Part shown: positions 38,011-46,498 of the stretch, piece after piece
Position numbering within the stretch: the first letter of the stretch is position 1
Layout: each line of letters begins with the position of its first letter
Origin: JAAYZH01 sp964479695
Lineage (GTDB): Bacteria; Bacillota; Clostridia; Saccharofermentanales; Fastidiosipilaceae
Direction of reading: 5' to 3'
NCBI GenBank assembly: GCA_964479695.1
Contig: CAYZSO010000010.1
Span: 25,448 to 89,447, forward strand
Length of the DNA stretch: 64,000 nucleotides
Program-made: the position numbers and the translations under genes
The notes under the pieces: model-generated
What the model was told of the DNA's origin: nothing
The model's database searches: none
Seen by the model: only the letters and a program-made list of their open reading frames with translations

Positions 38011-38140
38011 AATGTTCAAACACAAACAATAGCGAACCAGCACCTGAAACCATAAGCTGTAGAAAGCGTTCCTACAATGACCAACTCAAACGATAGCGAA
38101 CCAGCACTAGAAACCATAAGTCGATAATTGGGAGAAATTC
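38011..38140. repeat. 64-bp direct repeat with GCGTTC core
   Basis: AGCGAACCAGCAC followed by GAAACCATAAG occurs at 38031 and 38095. GCGTTCCTACAA lies between them at 38067. The period and core match the arrays at 46205, 56040 and 61000. The rest of 38141-38202 has only two short copies of GCTAGATCG. Confidence 0.7.
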
Positions 38141-38202
38141 TTTACTTTGGCTAATGCTAGATCGCCGAATGCTAGATCGTCAAATGCTCAATCTCCAAAA
38201 AC

Positions 38203-39720
38203 TTAATCGAGCTTCGATGTAGAACCCGTCGTCGAACTAGAATCCGTCGAACTAGAATCTGTCGAGCTAGTAGCCGCCGAACCAGTGTCTTTCGACGCCG
38301 AACCAGCGTCTTTCGCCGCCGAACCAGTGTCTTTCGACGCCGAACCTGCGTCTTTTGACGACGAATCGTCGTCGAAGAAGGAGGAGTCGAAGCCTTCGGT
38401 AGCGTCAGATTTGAAGATGACTTTGGCCGTACCTAAAATGAGCTTGATGTCGGTTAGGAGACTGAAATTCTCGATGTAGTAGATGTCCATGCGAGCCTTG
38501 TCTTCAAAAGATGTGTTGTACTTACCGTAAATTTGAGCGTAACCGGTGATGCCGGCCTTCACGCGCGTGCGGTAGGCGAACTCGGGCATAACCTTGCAAT
38601 ACTCTTCGTAATTTTCGACGCGCTCGGCACGGGGGCCTACGACAGACATCTCGCCCTTCAGCACGTTGAAGAATTGCGGGACTTCGTCGAGACGAGACTT
38701 GCGGAGGAAACGGCCGATGGGGGTGATTCGTTCGTCGTTATCAGTTGTGAGCTGGGCGCCGTTCTTCTCGGCGTCGATCACCATTGAGCGAAATTTGATG
38801 ATCTCAAAAGGCTCCATGTTGCGAGTGTAGCGCGTCTGCTTGAAGAAAACCGGGCCGCCGTCGGTGGCTTTGATAATCGCGGCAACAATGAGCAAAACGG
38901 GGGAGAGAATCAGGAGGCAGAGCGCGGAGAACAGGATGTCGAAGCTTCGTTTTACAATCAGCTGCTCGAGCGAAATCGTGCGGTCTTTCACCAAATAAAC
39001 GAGCGAATCGCCAATTTGCGTGACGTGCGAGCTTTGCATGATGATGTCGTCGACGGACGGCATGACGAAGAGGCGCTTCCTCTGCTCGTAGCAATACATC
39101 AGGAGACGGTGGCGCAGGTCGCTGTTGATTTGGCCAAGGATGCAGGTGTTGTATTTCTCAATCTCCGCAACGATGGCGTCGTAGCCATCTTCCTCTTTGC
39201 AGACTGCTCGGATGGTGTATCTTTCGTCCAAAGCCGCAAACTTCTTGGCTACATCCTTATCCCACTCCGAGTTGCTATATACAATCACCGTTTCTCGAGA
39301 TGGGTAGAGTTTGAAGTACACTCCATTGGCGAAGCCCATGTAGAAGTAGCCGAAGATCATCTGCAAAAGCATCAAGATCAACATCGGGCCCGGATTGATA
39401 ATCAGTCTCGTTATCAGACACAGAACGAGGTAGGCTGTTAAGTCGGTCAAGAAAATCGTCAACATCAGCGACAGCCGCAGTTCCCTCAGCCTTAAAATGC
39501 CGATCTTAAACACGTCATACGGAATGGCTAGCATAGAAAAAAGAAAGGCATAGAAAAACCCAGCCATGATATTGCCATTACCGCCAAGATTGTATTTTGT
39601 TGGTGTGAAATATATAAAGACTACCGCAAATCCCAGTGCATAGACCAGGACAAGTAGAAATTTAAGTAAAAAAACAGAACCCCGCCTAAGATTATGCGGG
39701 GTAAGTCGCATACGAACCAT
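38203..39720 (-). CDS. Undecaprenyl-phosphate sugar phosphotransferase (WbaP/CpsE-like priming enzyme)
   Basis: 505 residues from ATG 39720, which has AAGGAG nine bases upstream; the frame is open further but lacks a binding site. The N-terminal half has four to five membrane segments, then a CoA-binding-like domain. The catalytic half starts with the helix RSFDILFSALCLLILSP and has GGPVFFKQTRYTRN, FEIIKFRSMVIDAEKNG, RKSRLDEVPQFFNVLKGEM, SVVGPRAE and VKAGITGYAQIYGKY. It starts lipid-linked repeat synthesis by moving a sugar-phosphate to undecaprenyl phosphate. The last ~45 residues are a Ser/Asp/Lys repeat (KDAGSASKDTGSAA) not found in the family. It is divergent to the thioredoxin side and convergent with the main locus. 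Confidence 0.9.
   Translation of the reverse strand: MVRMRLTPHNLRRGSVFLLKFLLVLVYALGFAVVFIYFTPTKYNLGGNGNIMAGFFYAFLFSMLAIPYDVFKIGILRLRELRLSLMLTIFLTDLTAYLVLCLITRLIINPGPMLILMLLQMIFGYFYMGFANGVYFKLYPSRETVIVYSNSEWDKDVAKKFAALDERYTIRAVCKEEDGYDAIVAEIEKYNTCILGQINSDLRHRLLMYCYEQRKRLFVMPSVDDIIMQSSHVTQIGDSLVYLVKDRTISLEQLIVKRSFDILFSALCLLILSPVLLIVAAIIKATDGGPVFFKQTRYTRNMEPFEIIKFRSMVIDAEKNGAQLTTDNDERITPIGRFLRKSRLDEVPQFFNVLKGEMSVVGPRAERVENYEEYCKVMPEFAYRTRVKAGITGYAQIYGKYNTSFEDKARMDIYYIENFSLLTDIKLILGTAKVIFKSDATEGFDSSFFDDDSSSKDAGSASKDTGSAAKDAGSASKDTGSAATSSTDSSSTDSSSTTGSTSKLD
39668..39702 (-). terminator. Terminator-like hairpin inside the first codons of the priming enzyme gene
   Basis: On the minus strand ACCCCGC (39702-39696) pairs perfectly with GCGGGGT (39685-39679), followed after four bases by seven T residues (39674-39668). 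It covers codons about 6-18 (LTPHNLRRGSVFL). It has all the parts of an intrinsic terminator and could attenuate the gene when translation is poor. Confidence 0.5.
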
Positions 39721-40046
39721 CTGCTGCTGCTCCTTGTGCTGCTGCTTGTGCTGCCGCTCCATGCAGAGTGAATTTGCCTAATTATACACTAGTATTAAGA
39801 CAAAAACGCGGGGCGCCGCCAACGGTGCGACTGCGATCGACCGCGATGCGCTCACGCTTGCAGATGCGCTCACGATTGCGATGCGGCTGGCTCATCAGCA
39901 GAGGTTGTAAACGTTTTGAATATAAATTATTGAGCAAGCTTTCTTGGTTGGTTGGGGTGGTTAGTTTTGGGGTGGTGCCGAGGATGAAGTGGTTGTCGAC
40001 GACTGGGGTGGTTGACGGCGGCTTTGGCCCCAAAACCTACGATCAC
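39721..40046. other. Intergenic region between the priming enzyme and thioredoxin genes
   Basis: No gene. A minus-strand TATAAT (39786-39781) could serve the priming enzyme. GATGCGCTCACG is repeated at about 39847 and 39865. A G/T-rich stretch with GGTTGGTTGGGGTGG (about 39948-40010) leads to GGCGGCTTTGGCC at 40016-40028, near the 3' end of trxA. Confidence 0.4.
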
Positions 40047-40364
40047 TCAAGCATTCTCACGAAGCACGCGTGTGAGCTGCTGCGGCTGATGGACACCGGC
40101 TTGTTTGTAAACCATGTCACCATCCTTGAAAATTGCGAGGGTTGGGACGGCCATGACGCCGAAACGCGCGGAAAGTTCGGGTGCCTGGTCGACGTCGATC
40201 TGCACGAAATCATAAGCTTGACCATCGACGCTCTTCTCGACGTTCTCCAAAATCGGATGCATGGCCTTGCAAGGGCCGCACCATGTCGCATAAAAGTCGA
40301 CTAACATTGGCTTGGTGTTGGTCTTGACCATGGTGTTGAATTCTTCTTGAGTTAATTGTTTCAT
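40047..40364 (-). CDS. trxA: Thioredoxin
   Basis: 105 residues, normal thioredoxin length. The active site WCGPC is at residues 28-32 after MLVDFYAT, and the cis-Pro strand is VMAVPTLAIFKDG. It reduces protein disulfides in the cytosol with electrons from thioredoxin reductase, which is not in this window. The start codon has TAGGAGATAAAG upstream on the minus strand, and TATAAT at 40441-40436 is a plausible -10. Confidence 0.97.
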   Translation of the reverse strand: MKQLTQEEFNTMVKTNTKPMLVDFYATWCGPCKAMHPILENVEKSVDGQAYDFVQIDVDQAPELSARFGVMAVPTLAIFKDGDMVYKQAGVHQPQQLTRVLRENA

Positions 40365-40741
40365 TTCTTTATCTCCTAATTTATGTGAGTTTGCTTGCGT
40401 TCGTCTGAAAGATGTCTCGGACGAAGATGATTGTTATTATACAAGAACATGAACCTTTGGGTGTCTGCGGACACAATATATAGATTACATTCAGGGAACT
40501 TTCATTTCTGTTGCATTGGATACCGATTCAAACGGGTGTTTAGCCCAAAATTCACCGTTCACACGTTTGGCTTTCACTACATAAGTTTAATTATAAACTT
40601 ATGTAGTCAGATGTAGTCGGATGTAGTGAGATTTCAGGCGAAAACCAGGCGAAACCACGCAAAATCTTGAGGTTTTATCGGCCTAAAATGATAGAATTTA
40701 GGTGTATCCTTCTTTTATGTGGAAGGAACCCGAGGAGAATT
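40365..40741. other. Divergent intergenic region, trxA and unknown 713-aa gene
   Basis: No gene found. It holds the 32-bp palindrome at 40576-40607 and, directly after it, ATGTAGTCAG, ATGTAGTCGG and ATGTAGTGAG, three near-identical 10-base units (40601-40630) that repeat its right arm. GAGGAG at 40731-40736 is the ribosome binding site of the following gene. Confidence 0.5.
40576..40607. repeat. 32-bp palindrome P1
   Basis: The arm ACTACATAAGTTTA, four A/T bases, then the exact complement of the arm. Same length and sequence plan as 50124-50155, 55547-55578 and 61143-61174. There is no T tract of terminator type beyond it. Confidence 0.9.
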
Positions 40742-42883
40742 ATGCCACAAGCTATCTATAAAACAATTTTACAGAACCTTACCGCGGAAGGCGTGTTACC
40801 GGCTGACTTTTCAATTTACGGCTTGGAGTACGCTGGGGATCCTTATGTGCGTGATGGTGCGCGTGATGCTTTGACCTTCTATCACGGTGCTCGCGGTTGG
40901 CACAGTGACCGGGGTACTCAGGGTGGCCAGGGTGGACAGGCCGGCGCTACTGGCGCTGGCAGCACGGCTGGCACGGCTACTGGCGCTGGTGGCACAGCTG
41001 GCGCGGCTGGTCAGGCTGGTCATGGCAGCCAGAACAGTCGAAGCGGTCAAAGAGGCCCAGCCATGAAGAGAGACCTCGACAGGAAGATGTTTCTCTCTGT
41101 GTTTACCGAGTTTTCCTTTGGCAACATGGAAGAGGCAGTCATTGCACTGGAGAAGATCTTCCTCACAACAAGTGTGACGGATCACTTAGATACAATTGCT
41201 GCAGGCATTAACGCGTTGCTGAGTAAGGGCGATCCTTATCCATTTATAAATTACATGGTGCGGATTTTGCGCGAGAGCGACAACCCGGAAATGATTAAGT
41301 TCGCGCTATTGGCTATAGAACATGTTTCGCTGGAGCGTCATCCTGACATCAAGGAAACGGTGCGGGTTTTGGCTTTGAGTGATGAGTTTACATTTATTTG
41401 TTCGATTGTTGCTTCAAGTTGGCCAAAGAACGAGACAGAACTGTTCTCGATGGCGAAGCGAGTTTTTGGCTGGGGACGCCAGTTAATTATTCCACGTCTC
41501 AATTTGCAGAATGCGGAAGTTAATCTTTGGCTTCTGGAAGAGGGACATAAAAATACGGCTTGTCCGGAATATTCGGCTACGTTGATTTTGTCTGAAAGCA
41601 TGCTTTCGGGAATCCTGCGAGATCCGGATCTTGATGAAGAACATTTCATGCTCTACAGCACGATTTTCCTTACGAGTTTACAACCTTTTCCTATGGTGGT
41701 TTCCTTTGAGGATTTATCCACGGAGAAGCAGATTACTTTGACGAGACTTTGGTTGGAGCGCGTGGAGGAGTTTTCTCTGACTTCTACGGTTTGTGAAATT
41801 ATTCTCCGCTTGGCTGACTATTTCCAGTACCTGACGTTTGTATCTGATGAAGCGATGCTCACAGGTGAGTCGACTGCTTCGGATGATTCTGTAGATTCGT
41901 TTGACTCTGTAGATTCGTTTGACTCTATGGGTTTGGAAGATTTTATGGATGCGGATGGCTCTATTTATTCGGATGACATGATGTTTTCTGATGATGCGTT
42001 GTTTTCTGATGAAGGGTTGTTCCCTGATGGTATGTTGTCTACGGATGATTCGGATGAGACTGATTCGTTGAGTAGTGCTCTTGATGTTGTCGGTTCCGTT
42101 GCTGCGGAGTCTACTTTGTCTCCCGAGGATGTTGAGGCTGTAGCGAAGAATCTCTCGGAATTGTTAGCTGAGTCTGAATTGGTTGGGTCTGAAGATGAGT
42201 CGATGGAGGATTCGATTTCCGATGCTGACCTTACTGCTGAATTAGCAATGCTGGTACAACCGGTGGATGCGGCGGCTTTGGCCAAATATAAAGATGACAT
42301 CGAGGAACTGGCTCAGATTCTGGATAGCCTGACGGACGTGCAGGTGTTCTTGAGCATTATTTCGTCCGAGCAGGGGGAAGATCGGGCGATGATGATACAG
42401 GATATGTTGGGTATGTCGATTCGGCCGAAAGACATGCTTGACCGCATTAAGGAGGAGCCTTCGGAGCACAAGAAATCGATTCGGTTTATTGTGGAGCATC
42501 CGGAGGGGAATCAGGCGGCGCTGCGATATTTTGTTCAGGTGTTGCCGCTGAATCGTTTGGCTGAGGGGCCTTTGGCGAAGCGGGCGTCGGCGCGTTTGAG
42601 CCGTGATGAGGAGGTTCTCATTGAGCTTCTGGTTTCGCTGCGCTCTTCGCGTGGGGAAGGTATGGAACTTCTGTTGGCGGGTCTGCAGTCTTCGCATAGC
42701 TCGTGTCGGATGTCGGCGGTGATTACGCTTTTGATTTGGATTTATAGTTTCAGACAGGGGCTTGCTTCGTTCCACGAACAGCTACCTTCGCTGATTGGGA
42801 CACTGGCGCGACTTGAAACTGTGCCGGTGATTCGGCGGTACTTAGAGGATGCGTTGTCGCTGTCGGCGGGGTTTGAGGGCTAG
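40742..42883 (+). CDS. Unknown 713-residue protein with helical repeats and acidic insert
   Basis: Starts at ATG 40742 with GAGGAG at 40731-40736. Residues about 60-105 are a Gly/Ala/Gln repeat (GGQGGQAGATGAG type). Residues about 105-375 and 500-713 are leucine-rich helices reminiscent of HEAT-like scaffolds (FALLAIEHVSLERHPDIKE, SEHKKSIRFIVEHPEGNQA). Between them is a long Ser/Asp tract at about 375-450 with repeated DSVDSFDS and FSDDALFSDEG units. There is no signal peptide or membrane segment. I do not recognise a family. Position between trxA and vanY gives no clue. The stop codon is the first codon of the tandem array that follows. Confidence 0.75.
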   Translation: MPQAIYKTILQNLTAEGVLPADFSIYGLEYAGDPYVRDGARDALTFYHGARGWHSDRGTQGGQGGQAGATGAGSTAGTATGAGGTAGAAGQAGHGSQNSRSGQRGPAMKRDLDRKMFLSVFTEFSFGNMEEAVIALEKIFLTTSVTDHLDTIAAGINALLSKGDPYPFINYMVRILRESDNPEMIKFALLAIEHVSLERHPDIKETVRVLALSDEFTFICSIVASSWPKNETELFSMAKRVFGWGRQLIIPRLNLQNAEVNLWLLEEGHKNTACPEYSATLILSESMLSGILRDPDLDEEHFMLYSTIFLTSLQPFPMVVSFEDLSTEKQITLTRLWLERVEEFSLTSTVCEIILRLADYFQYLTFVSDEAMLTGESTASDDSVDSFDSVDSFDSMGLEDFMDADGSIYSDDMMFSDDALFSDEGLFPDGMLSTDDSDETDSLSSALDVVGSVAAESTLSPEDVEAVAKNLSELLAESELVGSEDESMEDSISDADLTAELAMLVQPVDAAALAKYKDDIEELAQILDSLTDVQVFLSIISSEQGEDRAMMIQDMLGMSIRPKDMLDRIKEEPSEHKKSIRFIVEHPEGNQAALRYFVQVLPLNRLAEGPLAKRASARLSRDEEVLIELLVSLRSSRGEGMELLLAGLQSSHSSCRMSAVITLLIWIYSFRQGLASFHEQLPSLIGTLARLETVPVIRRYLEDALSLSAGFEG

Positions 42884-43091
42884 AGTCTAGTTGAGGGGTA
42901 GAGTCTAGTTGAGTGGTAGAGTCTAGTTGAGGGGTAGAGTCTAATTGAGTGGTAGAGTCTAGTTGAGTGGTAGAGTCTAGTTGAGGGGTAGAGTCTAGTT
43001 GAGAGGTAGAGTCTATTTGAGGGGTAGAGTCTAGTTGAGGGGTAGAGTCTAGTTGAGAGGTAGAGTCTATTTGAGGGGTAGAGTCTAGTTG
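42881..43091. repeat. 18-bp tandem array filling the gap between two convergent stop codons
   Basis: About eleven units of TAGAGTCTAGTTGAGGGG with G/T/A variants. The first TAG is the stop of the plus-strand gene (42881-42883). The CTA of the last unit is the complement of the TAG stop of the minus-strand VanY gene (43085-43087). The array is therefore exactly bounded by both genes. Confidence 0.95.
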
Positions 43092-44107
43092 ATGCCGAGG
43101 TATTCTTCCAAAGTCAGACTGGAATTGGGGCCAAAGTTTGCGGCTGCTTCGCCGATGTAGCGATAGTGCCACGGCTCATAAACGTACCCGGTTATATACT
43201 CTTTGCCTTCGGGATATCGCAGGATGAAGCCGTACTTCCAAGAGTTTTCACGAAGCCAGATGCCTGCGGGTGTGTAAGCGAAATTGGTGCCGGAAACACC
43301 ATCGGACATTACATCGACTGCGAGGCCGGTTTGGTGTTCGCTTTGGCCGGGTCTTGCTGTGGATCTGGAGGCTGTTGCTTCGCCCCACTGCGAGACGCGA
43401 AGTGCGAAGAGATCTGCTTGATATTCGTATGTTCTATAGGTGCTGCGAATGTCGAGGCCAATCCCTTCGGCGGCCAGTTGGTTTCGCATTTCCTGAAATG
43501 ATGACCAGGCTGGCTCGGCTAGGCTGACATTTTGTTGGCTGTCGGGGAGTGGTCGGTAATTTGCGTTTACCCAATGATTTTTACTGACGATGATGATTCC
43601 GCCTGCTGAGAAGGGCGTATCAAGTTGCGCTCCTGAACGACCGTCGGGTGAGACTGCCGGGGTTGGCGTTGGTGTTGGTGTTGCTTGTTGTGGTGGTTGA
43701 GTTGGTTGTGGTTGTTGTGGTTGTGTTGGGCCTTTCGTTGGTTTAGGTGATATTTTGGGTGTGGGTGCAGGCTTTTTCGTCGGTGGAGTGTTCGGTATAG
43801 TGGTGGGTTTAGTGGTAGGTGACGATGTGTGTTTTGTGGTGGATGAGGATGCTGACCCGTTGGCGGTTCCGGTTGTGCCGTTTGATATGGAGGTCGTGTC
43901 GGTTGGGGAGCCTGTTTGGTCGGAAGATGTTGCTGTGTCACTTTTTATTGGATCCGTGATGATTGTTTCGGTGAAAGGCATGCATGCAGATACTGTTATT
44001 GATATAAGGGCTACCGAAATAGACATGGCTAGTGAGCTAATTAGACGATTGCGTTTTCGTATTGAGTGAGTTGTTTGTTGTTGGTTATGTTGACGGCGGA
44101 CTTTCAT
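43085..44107 (-). CDS. VanY-type D-alanyl-D-alanine carboxypeptidase, putative lipoprotein
   Basis: 340 residues. The N-terminal signal (SMSISVALISITVSAC-like) ends in a lipobox-type VSAC, so surface anchoring is likely. Residues about 45-150 are a Thr/Ser then Pro/Thr/Lys linker (TPPTKKPAPTPKISPKPTKG). The M15B domain has STYRTYEYQADLFA, the zinc motif SEHQTGLAVDV and EPWHYRYIG. It trims the terminal D-Ala of peptidoglycan stems. ATG 44107 has GGGGAGG eight bases upstream. The linker is coded by short repeats and is probably variable in length. Confidence 0.92.
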   Translation of the reverse strand: MKVRRQHNQQQTTHSIRKRNRLISSLAMSISVALISITVSACMPFTETIITDPIKSDTATSSDQTGSPTDTTSISNGTTGTANGSASSSTTKHTSSPTTKPTTIPNTPPTKKPAPTPKISPKPTKGPTQPQQPQPTQPPQQATPTPTPTPAVSPDGRSGAQLDTPFSAGGIIIVSKNHWVNANYRPLPDSQQNVSLAEPAWSSFQEMRNQLAAEGIGLDIRSTYRTYEYQADLFALRVSQWGEATASRSTARPGQSEHQTGLAVDVMSDGVSGTNFAYTPAGIWLRENSWKYGFILRYPEGKEYITGYVYEPWHYRYIGEAAANFGPNSSLTLEEYLGIN

Positions 44108-44238
44108 TACGATTGCCTCCCCTTATAGTCACTTGTTTAGAGTTCATATGTTTAGAGTTCAAATTTTACTCGAATCTAAGGTGGAATGGCGATTCATTCT
44201 TTTTCTTTTGATCCATGTGTAGATGATCTAGTCGAGAA
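44108..44238. other. Upstream region of vanY
   Basis: Contains a direct repeat of TTTAGAGTTCA (44136 and 44150). I see no convincing paired -35 and -10. It leads into the first inverted-repeat element. Confidence 0.35.
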
Positions 44239-44490
44239 TTTTCCAAAGTGGTTAGGATCCGGAATTTTGCGACATTGAACTCAGTTAAATCGCTGATTCT
44301 AGAAATTTAAAGAGTATTTCTCATATTTCGGATTGATTTTTAATAAATTGTTATGGTAAATTCGCGTTTATCTGAGGTTTGATACCTAAAATTTCGATTT
44401 CGATACATTTATTCTGTGATTTGAAGTGCGAAATGGTGAGCTAAGAATTTTGCGTGTCGCAAGATTCCTGATTTGAACCAATTTCGAAAA
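44239..44490. repeat. Inverted-repeat element A, 252 bp
   Basis: The left end (44239-44273) reads TTTTCCAAAGTGGTTAGG then ATCCGGAATTTTGCGAC. The right end (44456-44490), read in reverse complement, is TTTTCGAAATTGGTTCAA then ATCAGGAATCTTGCGAC, about 27 of 35 matching. The interior is AT-rich, has no ORF and is the most diverged of the five copies. It lies between vanY and the endonuclease-domain gene. Confidence 0.85.
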
Positions 44491-44679
44491 AATTTTGAGA
44501 TTGACTACCACTAATTCTAGAAAAATGGCTGGGAGAGCCGACTAAAAAAGATGTGGTGGTGGTTGGGGGCGGCTTTGGCCAGATTATTGGGACTTTTTGT
44601 AGGAATTTCTGACTATTTCTGAAGTACGAGATCCGCTGGAATCCTTTATGGTAGAGGAAATTCGAAGGAGGGCTATTGG

Positions 44680-45723
44680 ATGGCTTGCCGCTGGGGATTC
44701 TATGCTGCTGAATTCTGGAATGTTCCAATGATAGAGGAATTTCGAAGGAAGTTGGGTTTTTTGGATAAAGAATTTTTTGTTCATAGTGCGGGTGAGAGGT
44801 CTCGAAATAGAGATGGCGTGGTTCAGCATGTATGTGTACAAGATTTACCTGCCGGTTCGATTGTGAAATTTGATGGGAATGAGGTTGCTTGTCCTGAGCT
44901 GACTTTCTTACAGATTTGTTCAGATTTTATTAGTCAGGAGGAGGGAAAAAAGTTCAGTGTGCAAAGTGTACATAGAGCTATAGAGATAGGAAACTTATTT
45001 TGTTCTCATATTCCTTCTGAGCATTATTCTGACGAGAATAGCTATTACAGGGCGAGTGATGTTTCGGTGACTTCAGTTGCTGACATCCGGTCTTATCTGA
45101 AAAAAATAAAGAAAGTAAAACTTCCCGGAAAGCAATTAGCGCAAACTGCTCTACGTTATATAATTGACGGGTTTCGGTCGCTTGCCGAAATTCATTTATT
45201 CATGCACTTGTGTTTGCCCTATCGGTATGGTGGTATGGGATTTCCTAAACCAAAAGTAAATAAAAAGATGCATTTGAATCCGCCGAACCAAAGAATTCTT
45301 AATAAGAGTTTCATTGTGGTAGATCTTTACTATAATTTTTATCGAGTTATTCGCAAGAAGACTGGAAAAATCGTGAAATATTTAATAAAGGTTATTATTG
45401 AATATGACAGTTTCATGTTTCATAACAATGCAAAATCTTTTGGTGCTGATAGATCGAAATCGAGTGTTTGCAACACTATGGGGTTTAAGGTGATTAGTTT
45501 TACAACAAGTCAGCTATATAATTTGAATGAATTCTATTCTCTGGTTCAAGTTCTAAGTAGAGCATTAATGAAACGAGTCCGGCCTAAATCTGAAGATTTT
45601 AAAGAAGGTTTCATCAATTTGCATGCAATTCTAGAGCGGGATCCGGATCAGAATCCACATGACTTTGAAGAGTTGAATCGTAGAGAATGTAATGAGTTTT
45701 TTAGGCGGTTGGGGGTGGAGTGA
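44680..45723 (+). CDS. Endonuclease-domain (DUF559/Vsr-like) protein
   Basis: 347 residues from ATG 44680, with AAGGAGG about ten bases upstream. The middle has CPELTFLQICSDF, the cysteine-containing LHMLCLPYR-like segment HLFMHLCLPYRYGGMGFP, then VDLYYNFYRV. The C-terminal nuclease-like core is IIEYDSFMFHNNAKSFGADR and FKVISFTTSQLYN (E-x-D motif, then a beta-alpha-beta tail). I associate this layout with multicopy hypothetical proteins of gut Actinobacteria and Clostridia that carry a DUF559-like fold. Role unknown. It is AT-rich and framed by inverted-repeat elements A and B, so it may be part of a mobile unit. Confidence 0.7.
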   Translation: MACRWGFYAAEFWNVPMIEEFRRKLGFLDKEFFVHSAGERSRNRDGVVQHVCVQDLPAGSIVKFDGNEVACPELTFLQICSDFISQEEGKKFSVQSVHRAIEIGNLFCSHIPSEHYSDENSYYRASDVSVTSVADIRSYLKKIKKVKLPGKQLAQTALRYIIDGFRSLAEIHLFMHLCLPYRYGGMGFPKPKVNKKMHLNPPNQRILNKSFIVVDLYYNFYRVIRKKTGKIVKYLIKVIIEYDSFMFHNNAKSFGADRSKSSVCNTMGFKVISFTTSQLYNLNEFYSLVQVLSRALMKRVRPKSEDFKEGFINLHAILERDPDQNPHDFEELNRRECNEFFRRLGVE

Positions 45724-45897
45724 TTGGGACTGCTTAAGTGAGGATCAGTTGTGGAGAAGATGTTTTGGATTTTCAGGTTGGTCATGGTGTTGGTCAGGGC
45801 GTTGTGGTTCGGGTGTTGTGGTTTGGGTATTATGGTTTGGGTTTGGATTTGGATTATTATGACTTAACGGCGTAGGTCAGGGGGCTGGATCCGGTTC
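45724..45897. other. G/T-rich tract left of element B
   Basis: Runs such as GTTGTGGTTCGGGTG and GGTTTGGGTTTGG occupy 45775-45860. Similar tracts precede elements C and E. No gene. Confidence 0.5.
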
Positions 45898-46140
45898 TGA
45901 TTTGCAAGTTGGTCAGGATCAGGTTACTTGCGACATTTGATCGGCTGACGTTGTGCTTTAAGGAACTTTTTTAGCAGTTCTTGTCTCTTTACTAGTCAAC
46001 GTCTTATCGAATATCAGTATTCATTCATTAGATTTTAATGAAGGTCAGAAATCATTCAGTATTATTTAAACTATGTTATGAATCTGCGTCTAACAATAAA
46101 TCTTTGTCGCAAGATTCCGGATCTTAACCATCTTCGAAAA
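45898..46140. repeat. Inverted-repeat element B, 243 bp
   Basis: The ends (45898-45932 and 46106-46140) have TTGGTCAGGATCAGG and ACTTGCGAC on the left, and in reverse complement TGGTTAAGATCCGG and AATCTTGCGAC on the right. The interior has two related direct repeats, TCAGTATTCATTC (about 46013) and GGTCAGAAATCATTCAG (about 46043), shared with copies D and E and, inverted, with C. Confidence 0.88.
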
Positions 46141-46204
46141 AAGAAAATAAGATTGGTAATTATCTGTCAGGCATTTATGGCAGAATTTCATTAAAACGAT
46201 GAGA

Positions 46205-46390
46205 TTTGTCGAACTTGTTGAGATTTGTGGCAGTGAGCGTTCGTTCAAATTGATCTGAACGCGGAAGATCGTGGACTTGCAGCGATAAGTGGCAGTTAGC
46301 GTTCATTCAAAAAGAGTTGGACGAGGGAAAAACTGGAAATTAGAACTATAACTACCAGTTAGCGTTCGTTCCATATATAGGAGCGAGTAG
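46205..46390. repeat. GCGTTC array, three units of 62-63 bp
   Basis: GCGTTC occurs at 46237, 46299 and 46362, each preceded by a GGCAGTTA-like block and followed by RTTC. The bases in between differ. The array begins 65 bases right of element B. The stretch 46391-46498 then holds four rough repeats of GCACACTGG type (46408-46480). Confidence 0.75.
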
Positions 46391-46498
46391 TTGCAGGTTG
46401 GGGTAGCGGCACACTGTGTAAAAGCACATTGGTTAGAAGTACACTGGAGTGAATGCACACTGGGCGAAACGCATATTGGAGTAAATGCAATGTTGGAC

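Noticed and set aside
40576..40607. Chromosome dimer resolution (dif) site
   Set aside because: The palindrome has 14-base arms with a 4-base centre instead of the 11-6-11 XerC/XerD layout, and four copies exist in the window.
43567..43941. Gln/His/Pro-rich ORF opposite and within vanY
   Set aside because: Frame-shifted reading of the VanY proline linker repeats.
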